Origin: Trujillonella endophytica
Lineage (GTDB): Bacteria; Actinomycetota; Actinomycetes; Mycobacteriales; Geodermatophilaceae
Direction: 5' to 3'
Assembly (NCBI RefSeq): GCF_019799905.1
Contig: NZ_JABGCI010000001.1
Location: 868,001 to 932,000, forward strand
Length of the DNA: 64,000 nucleotides
In this document: positions 45,795 to 55,890 of the stretch, in pieces
Layout: each line of letters starts with the position of its first letter
How positions within the stretch are numbered: position 1 is the stretch's first letter
The notes under the pieces: model-generated
Told to the model about the DNA's origin: nothing
Database searches by the model: none
The model's input: the letters and a program-made list of their open reading frames with translations, nothing else
Program-made: the position numbers and the translations under genes

Positions 45795-47050
45795 CGTCGC
45801 TCGTCGAGCGGCTCGGGACCACGGTGGACGGGTGGACGGCGGCACACGCGCAGCAGCTCGTCGCCGTCCGCCGTCACCTGCACGCCCACCCCGAGCTGGC
45901 CTACGCGGAGTTCGAGACCACCTCCTTCCTCGAGCAGAAGCTGCGCGACGCCGGGCTGTCGCCCAAGCGGCTGCCGACCGGCACCGGCCTCGTGGTCGAC
46001 GTCGGCCCGGGACCGGGCGGGGACGGGCCCGTCGTGGTGCTGCGCGGGGACATCGACGCGCTGCCGCTGCCCGACCTCAAGGAGGTCCCGTACGCCTCGA
46101 CCCGCGAGGGCATGTGCCACGCGTGCGGACACGACGTGCACACGACCGTCGTCCTCGGCGCGGCGCTGGCGCTGGCCGAGCTCGACGACCTGCCGGGCAC
46201 GGTCCGCTGCGTCTTCCAGCCCGCCGAGGAGACGGTGCCCGGCGGTGCCACCGAGGTGGTCGCCGCCGGCGTCCTCGACGGCGCCTCGCGGGCGTTCGCC
46301 GTGCACTGCGACCCGGCGATCCCGGTCGGCACCGTCGGGCTGCGCACCGGGGCGATCACCGCGGCCTGCGACCGGATCGACGTCGTCCTCACCGGGCCCG
46401 GCGGGCACACCGCGCGGCCGCAGCTGACCGTCGACCTGGTCGACGCCCTCGGCCGGCTCATCACCGACCTCCCGGGCCTGCTCTCCCGGCAGGTGGACCC
46501 GCGCTCGGGCATGTCGGTGGTGTGGGGCGCGGTGAGCGCCGGTGTCGCGGCCAACGCCATCCCGCAGCGCGGCCAGCTCCGCGGCACGGTGCGGGTGCTG
46601 GACCGGGACGCCTGGCAGTCCGCCGAGGAGCTGCTGCGCACGCTGGTCGAGCGGGTGGTCGCGGCCACCGGCGCCGGCGTCGAGGTCGACTACGTCCGCG
46701 GCGTCCCGCCGGTCGTCAACGACCCCCGCGCCGTCGCGCTGCTGCGGTCGGCGGCGCTGGACACGGTCGGTCCGGACGGCGTCCGGCCGACGCCGCAGAG
46801 CATGGGCGGGGAGGACTTCGGCTGGTTCGCCGACGTCCTGCCCATCGCCCTGGCCCGGCTCGGCACGCACGGCGGCGGCCCGCCCCTGGACCTGCACCGG
46901 GGCACCTTCGACGTCGACGAGCGGGCGATCGGGGTGGGCGTCCGCCTGCTCGCGCGCACCGCGCTGCACGCGCTCGTGGCCGACGTCGGGACTCCCTCGG
47001 AGGGGCGGTCCCCGGCCCCCGGGCGTCCGGCGCCGCGCGACCGCCGGTAG
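45791..47050 (+). CDS. M20-family amidohydrolase
   Basis: A 419-residue di-metal amidohydrolase. RRHLHAHPELAYAEFET opens the domain, ALRGDIDALPLPD-type DIDALPL and the CHACGHDVHTTVVLG motif supply metal ligands. FQPAEETVPGGATEV holds the catalytic Glu pair and SMGGEDFGWF the last His/Glu region. Related proteins (AmiA/AmiB in mycobacteria, IAA-amino acid hydrolases, N-acyl amino acid amidohydrolases) split amide bonds in small molecules. It is coupled to the preceding ligase by ATGA. The C-terminal ~30 residues are an unconserved Pro/Arg tail. The substrate is undefined. Confidence 0.9.
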   Translation: MTSLVERLGTTVDGWTAAHAQQLVAVRRHLHAHPELAYAEFETTSFLEQKLRDAGLSPKRLPTGTGLVVDVGPGPGGDGPVVVLRGDIDALPLPDLKEVPYASTREGMCHACGHDVHTTVVLGAALALAELDDLPGTVRCVFQPAEETVPGGATEVVAAGVLDGASRAFAVHCDPAIPVGTVGLRTGAITAACDRIDVVLTGPGGHTARPQLTVDLVDALGRLITDLPGLLSRQVDPRSGMSVVWGAVSAGVAANAIPQRGQLRGTVRVLDRDAWQSAEELLRTLVERVVAATGAGVEVDYVRGVPPVVNDPRAVALLRSAALDTVGPDGVRPTPQSMGGEDFGWFADVLPIALARLGTHGGGPPLDLHRGTFDVDERAIGVGVRLLARTALHALVADVGTPSEGRSPAPGRPAPRDRR

Positions 47051-47102
47051 AAAACTCCCAGCGAACCGCCTCCTCGAGGCCCTCACGCACCGGAGCCCGA
47101 TG

Positions 47103-49022
47103 ATGAGTTCCCCCGCTCAGCCCGCCCCGGCCAAAGCCGAGCACGTCGAGGGAGGGGCCCCCGCAGAGCACGAGATCCCCGAGGACCTCGTGCTCGCCGG
47201 CGAGTTCCCCGCCGTCACCCGCGAGCAGTGGCGGGAGCTGGTCGCCGGCGTGCTGCGCAAGGCCGGCCGCGAGGACCTGCCCGAGCACGCCGAGGACGCG
47301 TTGCGCCGCACCGTGGCCACCGGCGTCACCGTCGCCCCGCTCTACACCGCCGAGGACGCGGGTGACCTGCCCACCGCGGTGGGCGTGCCCGGGCTCTCGC
47401 CGTTCGTGCGCGGAGCGCGGGCCGGGGCCGCCGGCGTCACCGCGGCCGGGGGCGCCGACACCGACGTGCCGGGGGGCTGGGACGTCCGGCAGCGGCACGC
47501 CGACCCCGACGTCGCCGCCACCCGCGAGGCGGTCCTGGCCGACCTGGAGAACGGCGTCTCCTCGCTGTGGCTGGTGCTCGGCGAGGGCGCGGTCCCGGTC
47601 GACGCGCTCGGCGAGGTGCTCACCGACGTCTACCTGGACCTCGCGCCGGTCACGGTGCAGGGCGGCGTCGCGGCCGCCGAGGCGTTCCTCGCCCTCGTCG
47701 AGGGCCGCGACGACCTCGCACCCGGCGGCTCGCTCGGCCTCGACCCGATCGGCGTGCAGGCCGCGACGGGGGAGGAGCAGGACCTCTCCGGGCTGGCCGA
47801 CGTGGCCCGCCGCGCGCTGGCCCACCCGGGCCTGCGCACCGTCGTCGTCGACGGGACGGTGTGGCACGACGCCGGCGGCGGCGCCGTGGAGGAGCTCGGC
47901 TGCTCGCTGGCCGCCGGGGCCGCCTACCTGCGCGCGCTGACGGACGCGGGACTCTCGGTGGACGAGGCGTTCGGCCAGCTGGAGTTCCGCTTCGCGGCCA
48001 CCGCCGACCAGTTCACGACCATCGCCGCGCTGCGCGCCGCCCGCCGGCTGTGGGACCGGGTCGGCGAGCTCTCCGGCGCCTCGCCCGACGTCCGTGGTCA
48101 GCGCCAGCACGCCGTCACCTCCTCGGTGATGACCACCCGGCGCGACCCCTGGGTCAACATGCTGCGGACGACGGTCGCCTGCTTCGCCGCGGGCGTGGGC
48201 GGCGCCGACGTCGTCACCGTGCAGCCGTTCGACGCCGCGCTCGGCCTGCCCGACGCGTTCTCCCGCCGGATCGCCCGCAACACCCAGAGCCTGCTCGTCG
48301 AGGAGGGCTCGCTGGCCCGCGTGCTCGACCCCGCCGGCGGCTCCTGGTACGTCGAGTCGCTCACCGAGGAGCTCGCCCAGGCCGCCTGGGCGTGGTTCAC
48401 CGAGATCGAGCGCGCCGGCGGCATCGTCCGCGCCCTCGCCGACGGGCTGGTCCGCGACCGGCTGGCCGCGGCCTGGGAGGACCGGCGGAAGCGGCTGGCC
48501 AAGCGCTCCGACGCGATCACCGGGGTCAGCGAGTTCCCGAACCTGACCGAGAAGCTGCCGCAGCGGAAGCCGGCCGCCGAGGTCCTGCCGGCCACCGGCG
48601 CCGGGCTGCCCCGGGTGCGCGCGGCGCAGGACTTCGAGGAGCTGCGCGACCGCGCCGACGCGGCGGCGTCGAGGCCTCGCGTCTACCTGGCCACCATCGG
48701 CGCCGAGGCACGGCACACCGCCCGCGCCTCCTTCGCGGCCAACCTCTTCCAGGCCGGCGGCCTGGAGACCCCCGCCGCGGACGGCGCCTCCGGCCTCGCG
48801 GACGCGGGCACCACGGTGGCCTGCATCTGCGGCACCGACAAGGACTACGCGGAGTCGGCGGTCACCCTGGCCGCGGACCTGCGGGCCGCCGGCGCCACGT
48901 CGGTGTGGCTCGCGGGCCGGCCGTCGCTGGATGTCGACGGCGTGGACGGGTACGTGTACGCCGGATGCGACGCGCTCGAGGTCCTGCGCGCCGCCCACGA
49001 GCAGCTGGGAGTGCCGGCATGA
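47103..49022 (+). CDS. mutA: Methylmalonyl-CoA mutase small subunit
   Basis: The non-catalytic subunit of the B12-dependent mutase. It has 639 residues. The TIM-barrel part (about 70-450) keeps [42 protein letters not shown] and [13 protein letters not shown]. The C-terminal domain (about 500-639) has the Rossmann shape of a cobalamin domain but lacks the DxHxxG motif, as expected for MutA. ATG 47103 is chosen over ATG 47100 because GGAG lies 7 nt upstream. It overlaps mutB by four bases (ATGA, 49019-49022). Confidence 0.94.
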   Translation: MSSPAQPAPAKAEHVEGGAPAEHEIPEDLVLAGEFPAVTREQWRELVAGVLRKAGREDLPEHAEDALRRTVATGVTVAPLYTAEDAGDLPTAVGVPGLSPFVRGARAGAAGVTAAGGADTDVPGGWDVRQRHADPDVAATREAVLADLENGVSSLWLVLGEGAVPVDALGEVLTDVYLDLAPVTVQGGVAAAEAFLALVEGRDDLAPGGSLGLDPIGVQAATGEEQDLSGLADVARRALAHPGLRTVVVDGTVWHDAGGGAVEELGCSLAAGAAYLRALTDAGLSVDEAFGQLEFRFAATADQFTTIAALRAARRLWDRVGELSGASPDVRGQRQHAVTSSVMTTRRDPWVNMLRTTVACFAAGVGGADVVTVQPFDAALGLPDAFSRRIARNTQSLLVEEGSLARVLDPAGGSWYVESLTEELAQAAWAWFTEIERAGGIVRALADGLVRDRLAAAWEDRRKRLAKRSDAITGVSEFPNLTEKLPQRKPAAEVLPATGAGLPRVRAAQDFEELRDRADAAASRPRVYLATIGAEARHTARASFAANLFQAGGLETPAADGASGLADAGTTVACICGTDKDYAESAVTLAADLRAAGATSVWLAGRPSLDVDGVDGYVYAGCDALEVLRAAHEQLGVPA

Positions 49023-51226
49023 GCCAGATCCCCGACTTCGGCTCCGCGGAGCTGGGCCGCCCGGCGGCGCACGTCTCCCCGGACGACTGGGCCAAGCGCT
49101 ACGAGGAGGCCACCGGGCGCAGCGTCGCCGAGGCCACCTGGCACACGCCCGAGGGCATCGACGTCCCGCCGCTGTTCACCCCCGCCGACCTGGCCGGGGT
49201 GGACTTCCTGTCGACCTTCCCGGGCCTCCCGCCGTTCCTGCGCGGGCCCTACCCGACGATGTACACCACCCAGCCGTGGACGGTCCGCCAGTACGCGGGC
49301 TTCTCCACCGCCGCGCAGTCCAACGCCTTCTACCGGCGCAACCTCGCCGCGGGGCAGAAGGGCCTGTCGGTCGCCTTCGACCTCGCGACCCACCGCGGCT
49401 ACGACTCCGACCACCCGCGGGTGCCGGGCGACGTCGGCATGGCCGGCGTCGCCATCGACTCGATCCTGGACATGCGGCAGCTGTTCGACGGCATCCCGCT
49501 GGACCGGATGAGCGTCTCGATGACCATGAACGGCGCGGTGCTGCCGGTGCTGGCGCTCTACGTCGTCGCCGCCGAGGAGCAGGGCGTGCAGCCGGCCGCA
49601 CTCCAGGGGACCATCCAGAACGACATCCTCAAGGAGTTCATGGTCCGCAACACCTACATCTACCCGCCGGCGCCGTCGCTGCAGATCATCAGCGACATCT
49701 TCGCGTTCACCGCGCAGGAGATGCCGCGGTTCAACTCCATCTCGATCTCCGGGTACCACATCCAGGAGGCCGGGGCGACGGCCGACCTGGAGCTGGCGTA
49801 CACGCTGGCCGACGGCGTGGAGTACCTGAAGGCCGGCCAGGACGCCGGGATGGACGTCGACACGTTCGCCCCGCGGCTGAGCTTCTTCTGGGCGATCGGC
49901 ATGAACTTCTTCATGGAGGTCGCCAAGATGCGGGCCGGGCGCCTGCTGTGGGCGAAGCTGGTGAAGCAGGCCGGCGGGAAGAGCGCCAAGTCGCTGTCGC
50001 TGCGCACCCACTCGCAGACCTCGGGCTGGTCGCTGACCGCGCAGGACGTCTACAACAACGTCGTCCGGACCTGCCTGGAGGCGATGGCCGCCACCCAGGG
50101 GCACACCCAGTCGCTGCACACCAACGCCCTCGACGAGGCGCTGGCCCTGCCCACCGACTTCTCCGCCCGCATCGCCCGCAACACCCAGCTGCTGCTGCAG
50201 CAGGAGTCGGGCACGACCCGGGTCGCCGACCCGTGGGGCGGCTCGGCCTACGTCGAGAGGCTGACCTACGACCTGGCCCGCCGGGCGTGGGCGCACATCG
50301 AGGAGGTCCGCGAGCACGGCGGCATGACGCGGGCCATCGACGACGGCATCCCCAAGATGCGCATCGAGGAGGCCGCGGCGCGGACCCAGGCGCGCATCGA
50401 CTCCGGCCGCCAGCCGGTCATCGGCGTGAACAAGTACCGGGTGGACGCCGACGAGGCGATCGAGGTCCTGCGCGTCGACAACGCCCAGGTGCTGGCCGAG
50501 CAGACCGCCAAGCTCGAGCGGCTGCGCGCCGACCGCGACGAGCCGGCCACCCGCGAGGCGCTGTCCCGGCTGACCGACGCCGCGCGCGCCGCCGCCGAGG
50601 GCCGCCGCGGCAACGAGCTGGACACCAACCTGCTCAAGCTGTCGATCGACGCCGCCCGCGCGAAGGCCACGGTGGGGGAGATCTCCGACGCACTGGAGGC
50701 CGTCTACGGGCGGCACCAGGCGCAGATCCGCACCATCTCCGGTGTGTACCGCGACGAGGCAGGCAGCTCCGGGCCGGTGGAGGAGACCCGCGGCATGGCC
50801 GAGGCGTTCGAGGAGGCCGAGGGGCGTCGCCCGCGGATCCTGGTCGCCAAGATGGGCCAGGACGGCCACGACCGCGGCCAGAAGGTCATCGCGACCGCGT
50901 TCGCCGACCTCGGCTTCGACGTGGACGTCGGTCCGCTGTTCCAGACGCCGGAGGAGGTCGCCCGGCAGGCGGTGGAGGCCGACGTGCACGTCGTCGGCGT
51001 CTCGTCGCTGGCCGCCGGCCACCTCACCCTGGTGCCGGCGCTGCGCGAGGCGCTGGCCGAGCTGGGCGCCGACGACGTCGTCGTCGTGGTCGGCGGGGTC
51101 ATCCCGCCCGACGACGTGCCGACGCTGAAGGAGATGGGCGCCGCCGCGGTGTTCCTGCCCGGCACGGTCATCGCCGAGGCGGCCCAGGACCTGCTCAGGA
51201 CGCTGTCGGAGCGGCTCGGCCACTGA
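49019..51226 (+). CDS. mutB: Methylmalonyl-CoA mutase large subunit
   Basis: The catalytic subunit, converting (R)-methylmalonyl-CoA to succinyl-CoA with adenosylcobalamin. It has 735 residues. The N-terminal barrel has [19 protein letters not shown], the CoA-binding region, and [15 protein letters not shown]. The C-terminal B12 domain carries the cobalt-ligating His in [15 protein letters not shown] (DxHxxG) and the GGVIPPDD glycine segment. Together with the carboxylase alpha subunit at 61756-63531 it completes much of the propionyl-CoA route. The epimerase and carboxylase beta subunit are not in the window. Confidence 0.97.
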   Translation: MSQIPDFGSAELGRPAAHVSPDDWAKRYEEATGRSVAEATWHTPEGIDVPPLFTPADLAGVDFLSTFPGLPPFLRGPYPTMYTTQPWTVRQYAGFSTAAQSNAFYRRNLAAGQKGLSVAFDLATHRGYDSDHPRVPGDVGMAGVAIDSILDMRQLFDGIPLDRMSVSMTMNGAVLPVLALYVVAAEEQGVQPAALQGTIQNDILKEFMVRNTYIYPPAPSLQIISDIFAFTAQEMPRFNSISISGYHIQEAGATADLELAYTLADGVEYLKAGQDAGMDVDTFAPRLSFFWAIGMNFFMEVAKMRAGRLLWAKLVKQAGGKSAKSLSLRTHSQTSGWSLTAQDVYNNVVRTCLEAMAATQGHTQSLHTNALDEALALPTDFSARIARNTQLLLQQESGTTRVADPWGGSAYVERLTYDLARRAWAHIEEVREHGGMTRAIDDGIPKMRIEEAAARTQARIDSGRQPVIGVNKYRVDADEAIEVLRVDNAQVLAEQTAKLERLRADRDEPATREALSRLTDAARAAAEGRRGNELDTNLLKLSIDAARAKATVGEISDALEAVYGRHQAQIRTISGVYRDEAGSSGPVEETRGMAEAFEEAEGRRPRILVAKMGQDGHDRGQKVIATAFADLGFDVDVGPLFQTPEEVARQAVEADVHVVGVSSLAAGHLTLVPALREALAELGADDVVVVVGGVIPPDDVPTLKEMGAAAVFLPGTVIAEAAQDLLRTLSERLGH

Positions 51227-51236
51227 TGTCCTCCTG

Positions 51237-52274
51237 ATGGCAGAGGTCGACGTCCCGGCGCTGGCCGAGGGGGTCCTCGCCGGGAACCGGCGGTCGATGG
51301 CGCGTGCCATCACGCTGGTGGAGTCCCGGCGGGCGGACCACCGTGAGCGCGCCCAGGAACTCCTGGTCGAGCTGCTGCCGCACGCCGGCGGCGCCCGGCG
51401 GGTGGGGATCAGCGGCGTGCCCGGGGTGGGCAAGTCCACCTTCATCGACCAGCTCGGCGTGACCCTGACCGCCTCCGGGTCGAGGGTGGCCGTGCTCGCC
51501 GTCGACCCGTCGTCGGCGCGTTCGGGCGGGTCGATCCTGGGGGACAAGACGCGCATGCAGCGGCTGTCGGTCGACGAGCGCGCCTTCGTCCGGCCCTCGC
51601 CGACGGCGGGCACGCTCGGCGGGGTGGCCCAGGCGACCCGCGAGTCGATGGTCGTGGTGGAGGCGGCGGGCTACGACGTCGTCCTGGTCGAGACCGTCGG
51701 TGTCGGGCAGTCGGAGGTGACCGTCGCGGAGATGGTCGACTCGTTCCTGTTCCTGACCCTGGGCCGCACCGGCGACCAGCTGCAGGGGATCAAGCGCGGC
51801 ATCCTGGAGATCGCCGACGTCATCGCCGTCAACAAGGCCGACGGGCCCGGCGCGGCCGACGCCCGGAAGGCCGCCCGCGAGCTGGCCGGCGCCATCCGCA
51901 TGCTCCGTGGATCAGGGGCAGGGGGACCCGGCGAGGACTGGGACGTGCCGGTCATGACCTGCGCCGGGCTCACCGGTGAGGGCCTGGACGAGGTGTGGGC
52001 GAAGCTGGTCGAGCACCAGGAGCGCGCCAGGGCGTCCGGTGCGTTCGACGAGCGCCGCCGCACCCAGCAGGTCCGCTGGACCTGGCAGCTGGTGCGCAGC
52101 GGCCTCGAGCACCGGCTGCGCGCCCATCCGCGGGTGCGGTCCCGCGCACCGGAGCTGGAGCGTGCCGTGCTGGCCGGCGAGGCCACCCCCGCGGTCGCGG
52201 CGCAGGAGCTGCTGGAGCTCTTCCTCGCCGAGCCCGGCCGCGACGCCGACGCCCCACCGACGCCTGCCCCGTGA
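51237..52274 (+). CDS. meaB: Methylmalonyl-CoA mutase-associated GTPase
   Basis: A G3E P-loop GTPase that protects MutB and gates delivery of adenosylcobalamin. It has 345 residues. Walker A is GVPGVGKST, the Mg-binding Asp sits in AVDPSSARSGGSILGDKTRM, switch region ETVGVGQSE follows, and the base-recognition motif is NKADG. The C-terminal helical segment for dimerisation is present (about 265-330). It starts 10 bp after mutB, in the standard mutA-mutB-meaB order. Its stop overlaps the start of the next gene (GTGA, 52271-52274), an unusual partner for meaB. Confidence 0.95.
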   Translation: MAEVDVPALAEGVLAGNRRSMARAITLVESRRADHRERAQELLVELLPHAGGARRVGISGVPGVGKSTFIDQLGVTLTASGSRVAVLAVDPSSARSGGSILGDKTRMQRLSVDERAFVRPSPTAGTLGGVAQATRESMVVVEAAGYDVVLVETVGVGQSEVTVAEMVDSFLFLTLGRTGDQLQGIKRGILEIADVIAVNKADGPGAADARKAARELAGAIRMLRGSGAGGPGEDWDVPVMTCAGLTGEGLDEVWAKLVEHQERARASGAFDERRRTQQVRWTWQLVRSGLEHRLRAHPRVRSRAPELERAVLAGEATPAVAAQELLELFLAEPGRDADAPPTPAP

Positions 52275-53782
52275 CGGTGCCGGCGGGCGGCCTCCCGGTC
52301 GCCGCTGACCTCCCGGAGCCGGCGTTCGTCGTCCGCGTCATCGCGCGGCGCCCGCGGCCGCGGGCGGCCCTGGTGGCGGCGGCCGTGCTCGGGACGGCGG
52401 CCACGACCTACCTGGCACTGGCGGGCACCCTCCTGGGCCAGACGCGGGTGGCCGAGGACCTCTGGTTCTTCGAGCTGTCGGGGCTGTCCCCGGAGGGACT
52501 GGGGGAGCCCGCGGCGTACACGCTGGCCGGGGTCTCGGTCGCCGCGCTGATCGGTGCCTGGCTGCTGCTGGGCCGGGCGGTGGGCCTCGGGGCGCGCGCC
52601 CCGGTCGTGTTCCTCGTCGCCGCGCTGTGGGCGCTCCCGCTGCTGGCCGGCCCGCCGCTGTTCAGCCCGGACGCCTACCACTACGCGGCGATCGGCTCGG
52701 CGATCCAGCACGACGTCGACCCGTTCGTCGACGGGCCGGCCGCCGCCGGGGACGTCGAGGGCACCCGGGGAGCCGAGCCGTTCTGGGACCGGACGCCGAC
52801 GCCGTACAGCCCGCCGTTCGTCGTCCTGCTGGCCTGGATCTCCTCGCTGGCCGACGAGGACCTGCACACGGTCCTCGTGGTGCTGCGCGTGCTCACGGTG
52901 CTCGGCTGGGTGCTGCTGGGTGGGCTGGTCGTGCGGCTGGCCCGCCGCTGCGGCGTGGACCCCGCCCACGCCGCCTGGCTGGCCGTCGCCAACCCCCTGC
53001 TGCTGGTGCACGCGGTGTCCGGGCTGCACAACGACGCCCTGATGACCGTGCTGGCGGTGGCGGGGCTGGCCGCCGCCCTGGCCCGCCGTCCGTACCTCGG
53101 CGTCGCGCTGCTGGTCGCGGCAGCGTGCGTGAAGGTCACGGCCCTGGCGCTGATCCCGGTCGTCGTCCTGTCCGCCGCCTGGCGGATGCCGACCCGGCCG
53201 GCGCAGCTGCGCGTGCTCGCCGGGACGGCGGCACTCGGCGCCGGCGGCTTCGCGCTGGCGGTCACGGTGTGCGGCTACGGGTGGCGGTGGGTGGGGAACC
53301 TGTCCGTGCCCGGGAAGACGGTGGAACCGCTCTCCCCGCCGACGGCGCTGGCGTTCCTCGTCGACCCCTCGGACCCGCCGCTGGACCTCGTGCGGGGGGT
53401 GGCGCTGGCTCTCGGCGTCGCCGTCTCGGCCTTCCTGCTGACCCGGCTGCCCCGGTGGGGCGTCGTGCGGGTCGCCGCCTGGATCTGGCTGGCGGTCCTG
53501 CTCTCCGGAGCCTCGCTGTGGCCCTGGTACCTGATGCCCGCCACGGTGCTCCTGGCGCTGACCGGCCGGCGCGGGCACACCCGGCTCGTGGTCGGCTGGT
53601 CGGTGGCCGGGCTCTTCCTGGCCCTCCCGGGGGGACGGGCGACGCTGTCGCTCATCGAGCGGCCGTGGGTGGACGCGGGCGTCCTGCTGGTCCTGGCCGG
53701 TGTCGCCGCGTTCGCCGTGCGGTCCCGGCTCCGTCAGACGCCGGAGGAGCGGCACTCCCTGGCGCGCAGCTCGGCGACGTAG
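52271..53782 (+). CDS. Multi-pass glycosyltransferase, MptB-like alpha-mannosyltransferase family
   Basis: A 503-residue membrane protein with 11-13 predicted helices. The first extracytoplasmic loop has FSPDAYHYAAIGSAIQHDVDPF followed by WDRTPTPYSPPFVVLLAW, which matches the GT-C type polyprenol-phosphomannose-dependent alpha-1,6-mannosyltransferases (MptA/MptB family), where an Asp in this loop is catalytic. It would transfer mannose from a lipid carrier to a cell-envelope glycan on the outer face. It begins inside the meaB stop codon, though no functional link is apparent. Its last 49 bp are antisense to the end of the next gene. Confidence 0.8.
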   Translation: MTVPAGGLPVAADLPEPAFVVRVIARRPRPRAALVAAAVLGTAATTYLALAGTLLGQTRVAEDLWFFELSGLSPEGLGEPAAYTLAGVSVAALIGAWLLLGRAVGLGARAPVVFLVAALWALPLLAGPPLFSPDAYHYAAIGSAIQHDVDPFVDGPAAAGDVEGTRGAEPFWDRTPTPYSPPFVVLLAWISSLADEDLHTVLVVLRVLTVLGWVLLGGLVVRLARRCGVDPAHAAWLAVANPLLLVHAVSGLHNDALMTVLAVAGLAAALARRPYLGVALLVAAACVKVTALALIPVVVLSAAWRMPTRPAQLRVLAGTAALGAGGFALAVTVCGYGWRWVGNLSVPGKTVEPLSPPTALAFLVDPSDPPLDLVRGVALALGVAVSAFLLTRLPRWGVVRVAAWIWLAVLLSGASLWPWYLMPATVLLALTGRRGHTRLVVGWSVAGLFLALPGGRATLSLIERPWVDAGVLLVLAGVAAFAVRSRLRQTPEERHSLARSSAT

Positions 53783-54195
53783 TCGTCGGGCGCGCCCGCG
53801 GCCTGCGCACCGTCGGCGAGGGTGCCCAGGTACCGGGCCGAGGGCAGCCCGCCCTCGAAGGCGTCCAGGGCGTAGACGTAGGCCACCACGTCGCCGGCCA
53901 GCGTGTGCACCCGCAGGTTGAGCTTGCGGTACAGGCCCAGGTCGGCGCCCTCCCACGCGTCCAGCGCCGCCTCGTCGGCCTCGGTGAGGTCGTAGAGCGC
54001 CACGAACACGCCGGTCGACTCCCGGTCGTCGGCCGGCACCAGGGTCGCCAGCGCGCCCTCCCAGCCGAACTCCTCCGCCCCGAACGTCAACCGCCAGCCG
54101 CGGATCCAGCCGGTGCCGGTGTGGGGGGAGGAGGGGCAGCGCCGCAGCATCTGCGCCGGGTCCATGTTGGATCCGTACGCGGCGTAGAGGCCCAT
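53734..54195 (-). CDS. Gamma-glutamylcyclotransferase-like protein
   Basis: A 153-residue protein of the GGCT/AIG2-like fold. The substrate-binding loop is AAYGSNMDPAQMLRRCP and the catalytic Glu sits in WEGADLGLYRKLNL. Members release 5-oxoproline from gamma-glutamyl peptides. A GCS2-type ligase 10 kb upstream makes gamma-glutamyl bonds, so opposing activities are conceivable. The ATG at 54195 is preceded by TACGCT with an 8-nt gap. It is divergent from lpdA and ends 49 bp inside the convergent glycosyltransferase gene. Confidence 0.85.
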   Translation of the reverse strand: MGLYAAYGSNMDPAQMLRRCPSSPHTGTGWIRGWRLTFGAEEFGWEGALATLVPADDRESTGVFVALYDLTEADEAALDAWEGADLGLYRKLNLRVHTLAGDVVAYVYALDAFEGGLPSARYLGTLADGAQAAGAPDDYVAELRARECRSSGV

Positions 54196-54324
54196 CGCGC
54201 CCGAGCGTACGGCGGGTGTGGCGGGCCCGACCCGTGAGGATGCCGACACCACGGGTGCCCAGCGGGGACAATGGGGCCAACCCGTCGACGGGGCACGCCC
54301 ACGAGCAGCACAGGAGCACAGCCC

Positions 54325-55731
54325 ATGACCCGCATCGTCATCATCGGCGGCGGCCCGGCCGGCTACGAGGCCGCGCTGGTCGGCGCCTCCCTGGGTGCGG
54401 AGGTCATCGTCGTCGAGCGCGACGGCGTCGGCGGCGCCAGCGTCCTCACCGACTGCGTGCCCTCCAAGGCGCTCATCGCCTCGGCCGGGGCGATGACCAG
54501 CGTCCGGGACTCCGCGGCCCTGGGCGTGCTGGGCAGCGACCTGCGCACCGCCGGCATGGACCTCGCCGCGGTCAACCACCGGGTGAAGGGCCTCGCGGTC
54601 GCGCAGTCCGCCGACATCCACGCCCGGCTCAGCGCCGAGGGCGTGCGCATCCTCGCCGGGCAGGGCCGGCTGGCCGACGAGGTCCGCGGCCTGGTCGAGC
54701 ACCGCGTCGAGGTGCTCGACCGCGAGGGCGCGGTCAGCACGGTGCTCGAGTGCGACGTCGTCCTCATCGCCACGGGCGCGGACCCCCGGGTGCTGGCCGG
54801 AGCCGAGCCCGACCACGAGCGGATCCTCGACTGGCGCGACGTCTACGAGCTCGAGGAGATGCCCGAGCACCTCGTCGTCGTCGGCTCCGGCGTCACGGGC
54901 GCCGAGTTCGCCTCCGGCTACCTGGAGGCCGGTGTCCCCGTCACCCTGGTGTCCTCCCGCGACCGCGTGCTGCCGGGCGAGGACGCCGACGCCGCCGAGG
55001 TGCTCGAGCAGGTCTTCCAGTCCCGCGGCGGCCGGATCGCCCAGCGCGGGCGCGCGGCCACGGTGGAGCGGACCGAGAAGGGCGTGCTCGTCACCCTCAC
55101 CGACGGGCGGACCGTCGAGGGCTCGCACGCGCTGATGACCGTCGGCACCGTGCCCAACACCTCCGGACTGAACCTGGAGCAGTGCGGCGTGCGGCTCAGC
55201 GAGAGCGGCCACGTCGTCGTCGACCGGGTGTCGCGGACGTCGGTGCCCGGCATCTACGCCGCCGGCGACGTCACCGGCGTCTTCCAGCTGGCCAGCGTCG
55301 CGGCGATGCAGGGCCGGATCGCGATGTGGCACGCGCTGGGCGAGGCCGTGCAGCCCATCCGGCTCAAGACGGTCGCGGCCAACGTCTTCACGCACCCGGA
55401 GATCGCTACGGTCGGCGTGCAGGAGGGCGCGTTCCCCGAGGGGATGCCGCTGGACGTCGTCCGGCTCCCGCTGGCCACCAACGCCCGCGCCAAGATGGCC
55501 GACATGCAGGACGGCTTCGTGAAGCTGTTCGCCCGCAGGGCCACCGGCGTCGTCGTGGGCGGCGTCGTGGTCGCCCCCGGCGCCTCGGAGCTCGTGCTGC
55601 CGATCGCGCTCGCGGTGACGAAGGGGCTGACGGTCTCCGACCTCGCGCAGACCTTCGCGATCTACCCGTCGCTGTCGGGCTCGATCACCGAGGCCGGACG
55701 CCGGCTGATGGGGGCCGACGCCCTCGCCTGA
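54325..55731 (+). CDS. lpdA: NAD(P)H quinone reductase / dihydrolipoamide dehydrogenase homologue
   Basis: A 468-residue FAD-dependent pyridine nucleotide disulfide reductase-family protein. FAD binding is IVIIGGGPAGYEAAL, NAD binding VVVGSGVTGAEFASGYLEAG, and the second FAD Asp lies in GIYAAGDVTG. The redox-active Cys pair (CxxxxC) is broken: the position reads GGASVLTDCVPSK, so only the second Cys remains. Loss of this disulfide is what distinguishes mycobacterial LpdA (quinone reductase) from true lipoamide dehydrogenase, so I follow that name. The ATG at 54325 has CAGGAG upstream. The hairpin repeat copy D starts at the stop. Confidence 0.9.
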   Translation: MTRIVIIGGGPAGYEAALVGASLGAEVIVVERDGVGGASVLTDCVPSKALIASAGAMTSVRDSAALGVLGSDLRTAGMDLAAVNHRVKGLAVAQSADIHARLSAEGVRILAGQGRLADEVRGLVEHRVEVLDREGAVSTVLECDVVLIATGADPRVLAGAEPDHERILDWRDVYELEEMPEHLVVVGSGVTGAEFASGYLEAGVPVTLVSSRDRVLPGEDADAAEVLEQVFQSRGGRIAQRGRAATVERTEKGVLVTLTDGRTVEGSHALMTVGTVPNTSGLNLEQCGVRLSESGHVVVDRVSRTSVPGIYAAGDVTGVFQLASVAAMQGRIAMWHALGEAVQPIRLKTVAANVFTHPEIATVGVQEGAFPEGMPLDVVRLPLATNARAKMADMQDGFVKLFARRATGVVVGGVVVAPGASELVLPIALAVTKGLTVSDLAQTFAIYPSLSGSITEAGRRLMGADALA

Positions 55732-55790
55732 GGAAGGACCCCGTCCTCCTCACCCCCTCGCAGGCTCGGGGCGAGCCTCTGGACGGGGCC
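55731..55790 (+). repeat. 3'-hairpin repeat, copy D
   Basis: Directly after the lpdA TGA, beginning AGGAAGGACC. The outer stem is CCCCGTCC (55739-55746) with GGACGGGG (55781-55788), 8 bp. The apex is a second perfect stem, AGGCTCG/CGAGCCT (55762-55768 with 55772-55778) around GGG. This is the best double-hairpin of the five. Confidence 0.8.
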
Positions 55791-55890
55791 ACCGTGCACC
55801 GCGGGAACACTGCGACACCTGTGACGGGGATTCGGGTCGACATCGCCGATCCGGTGCCGACCCGCGCGCGGGCCGCCGATGGAGCAGGAG

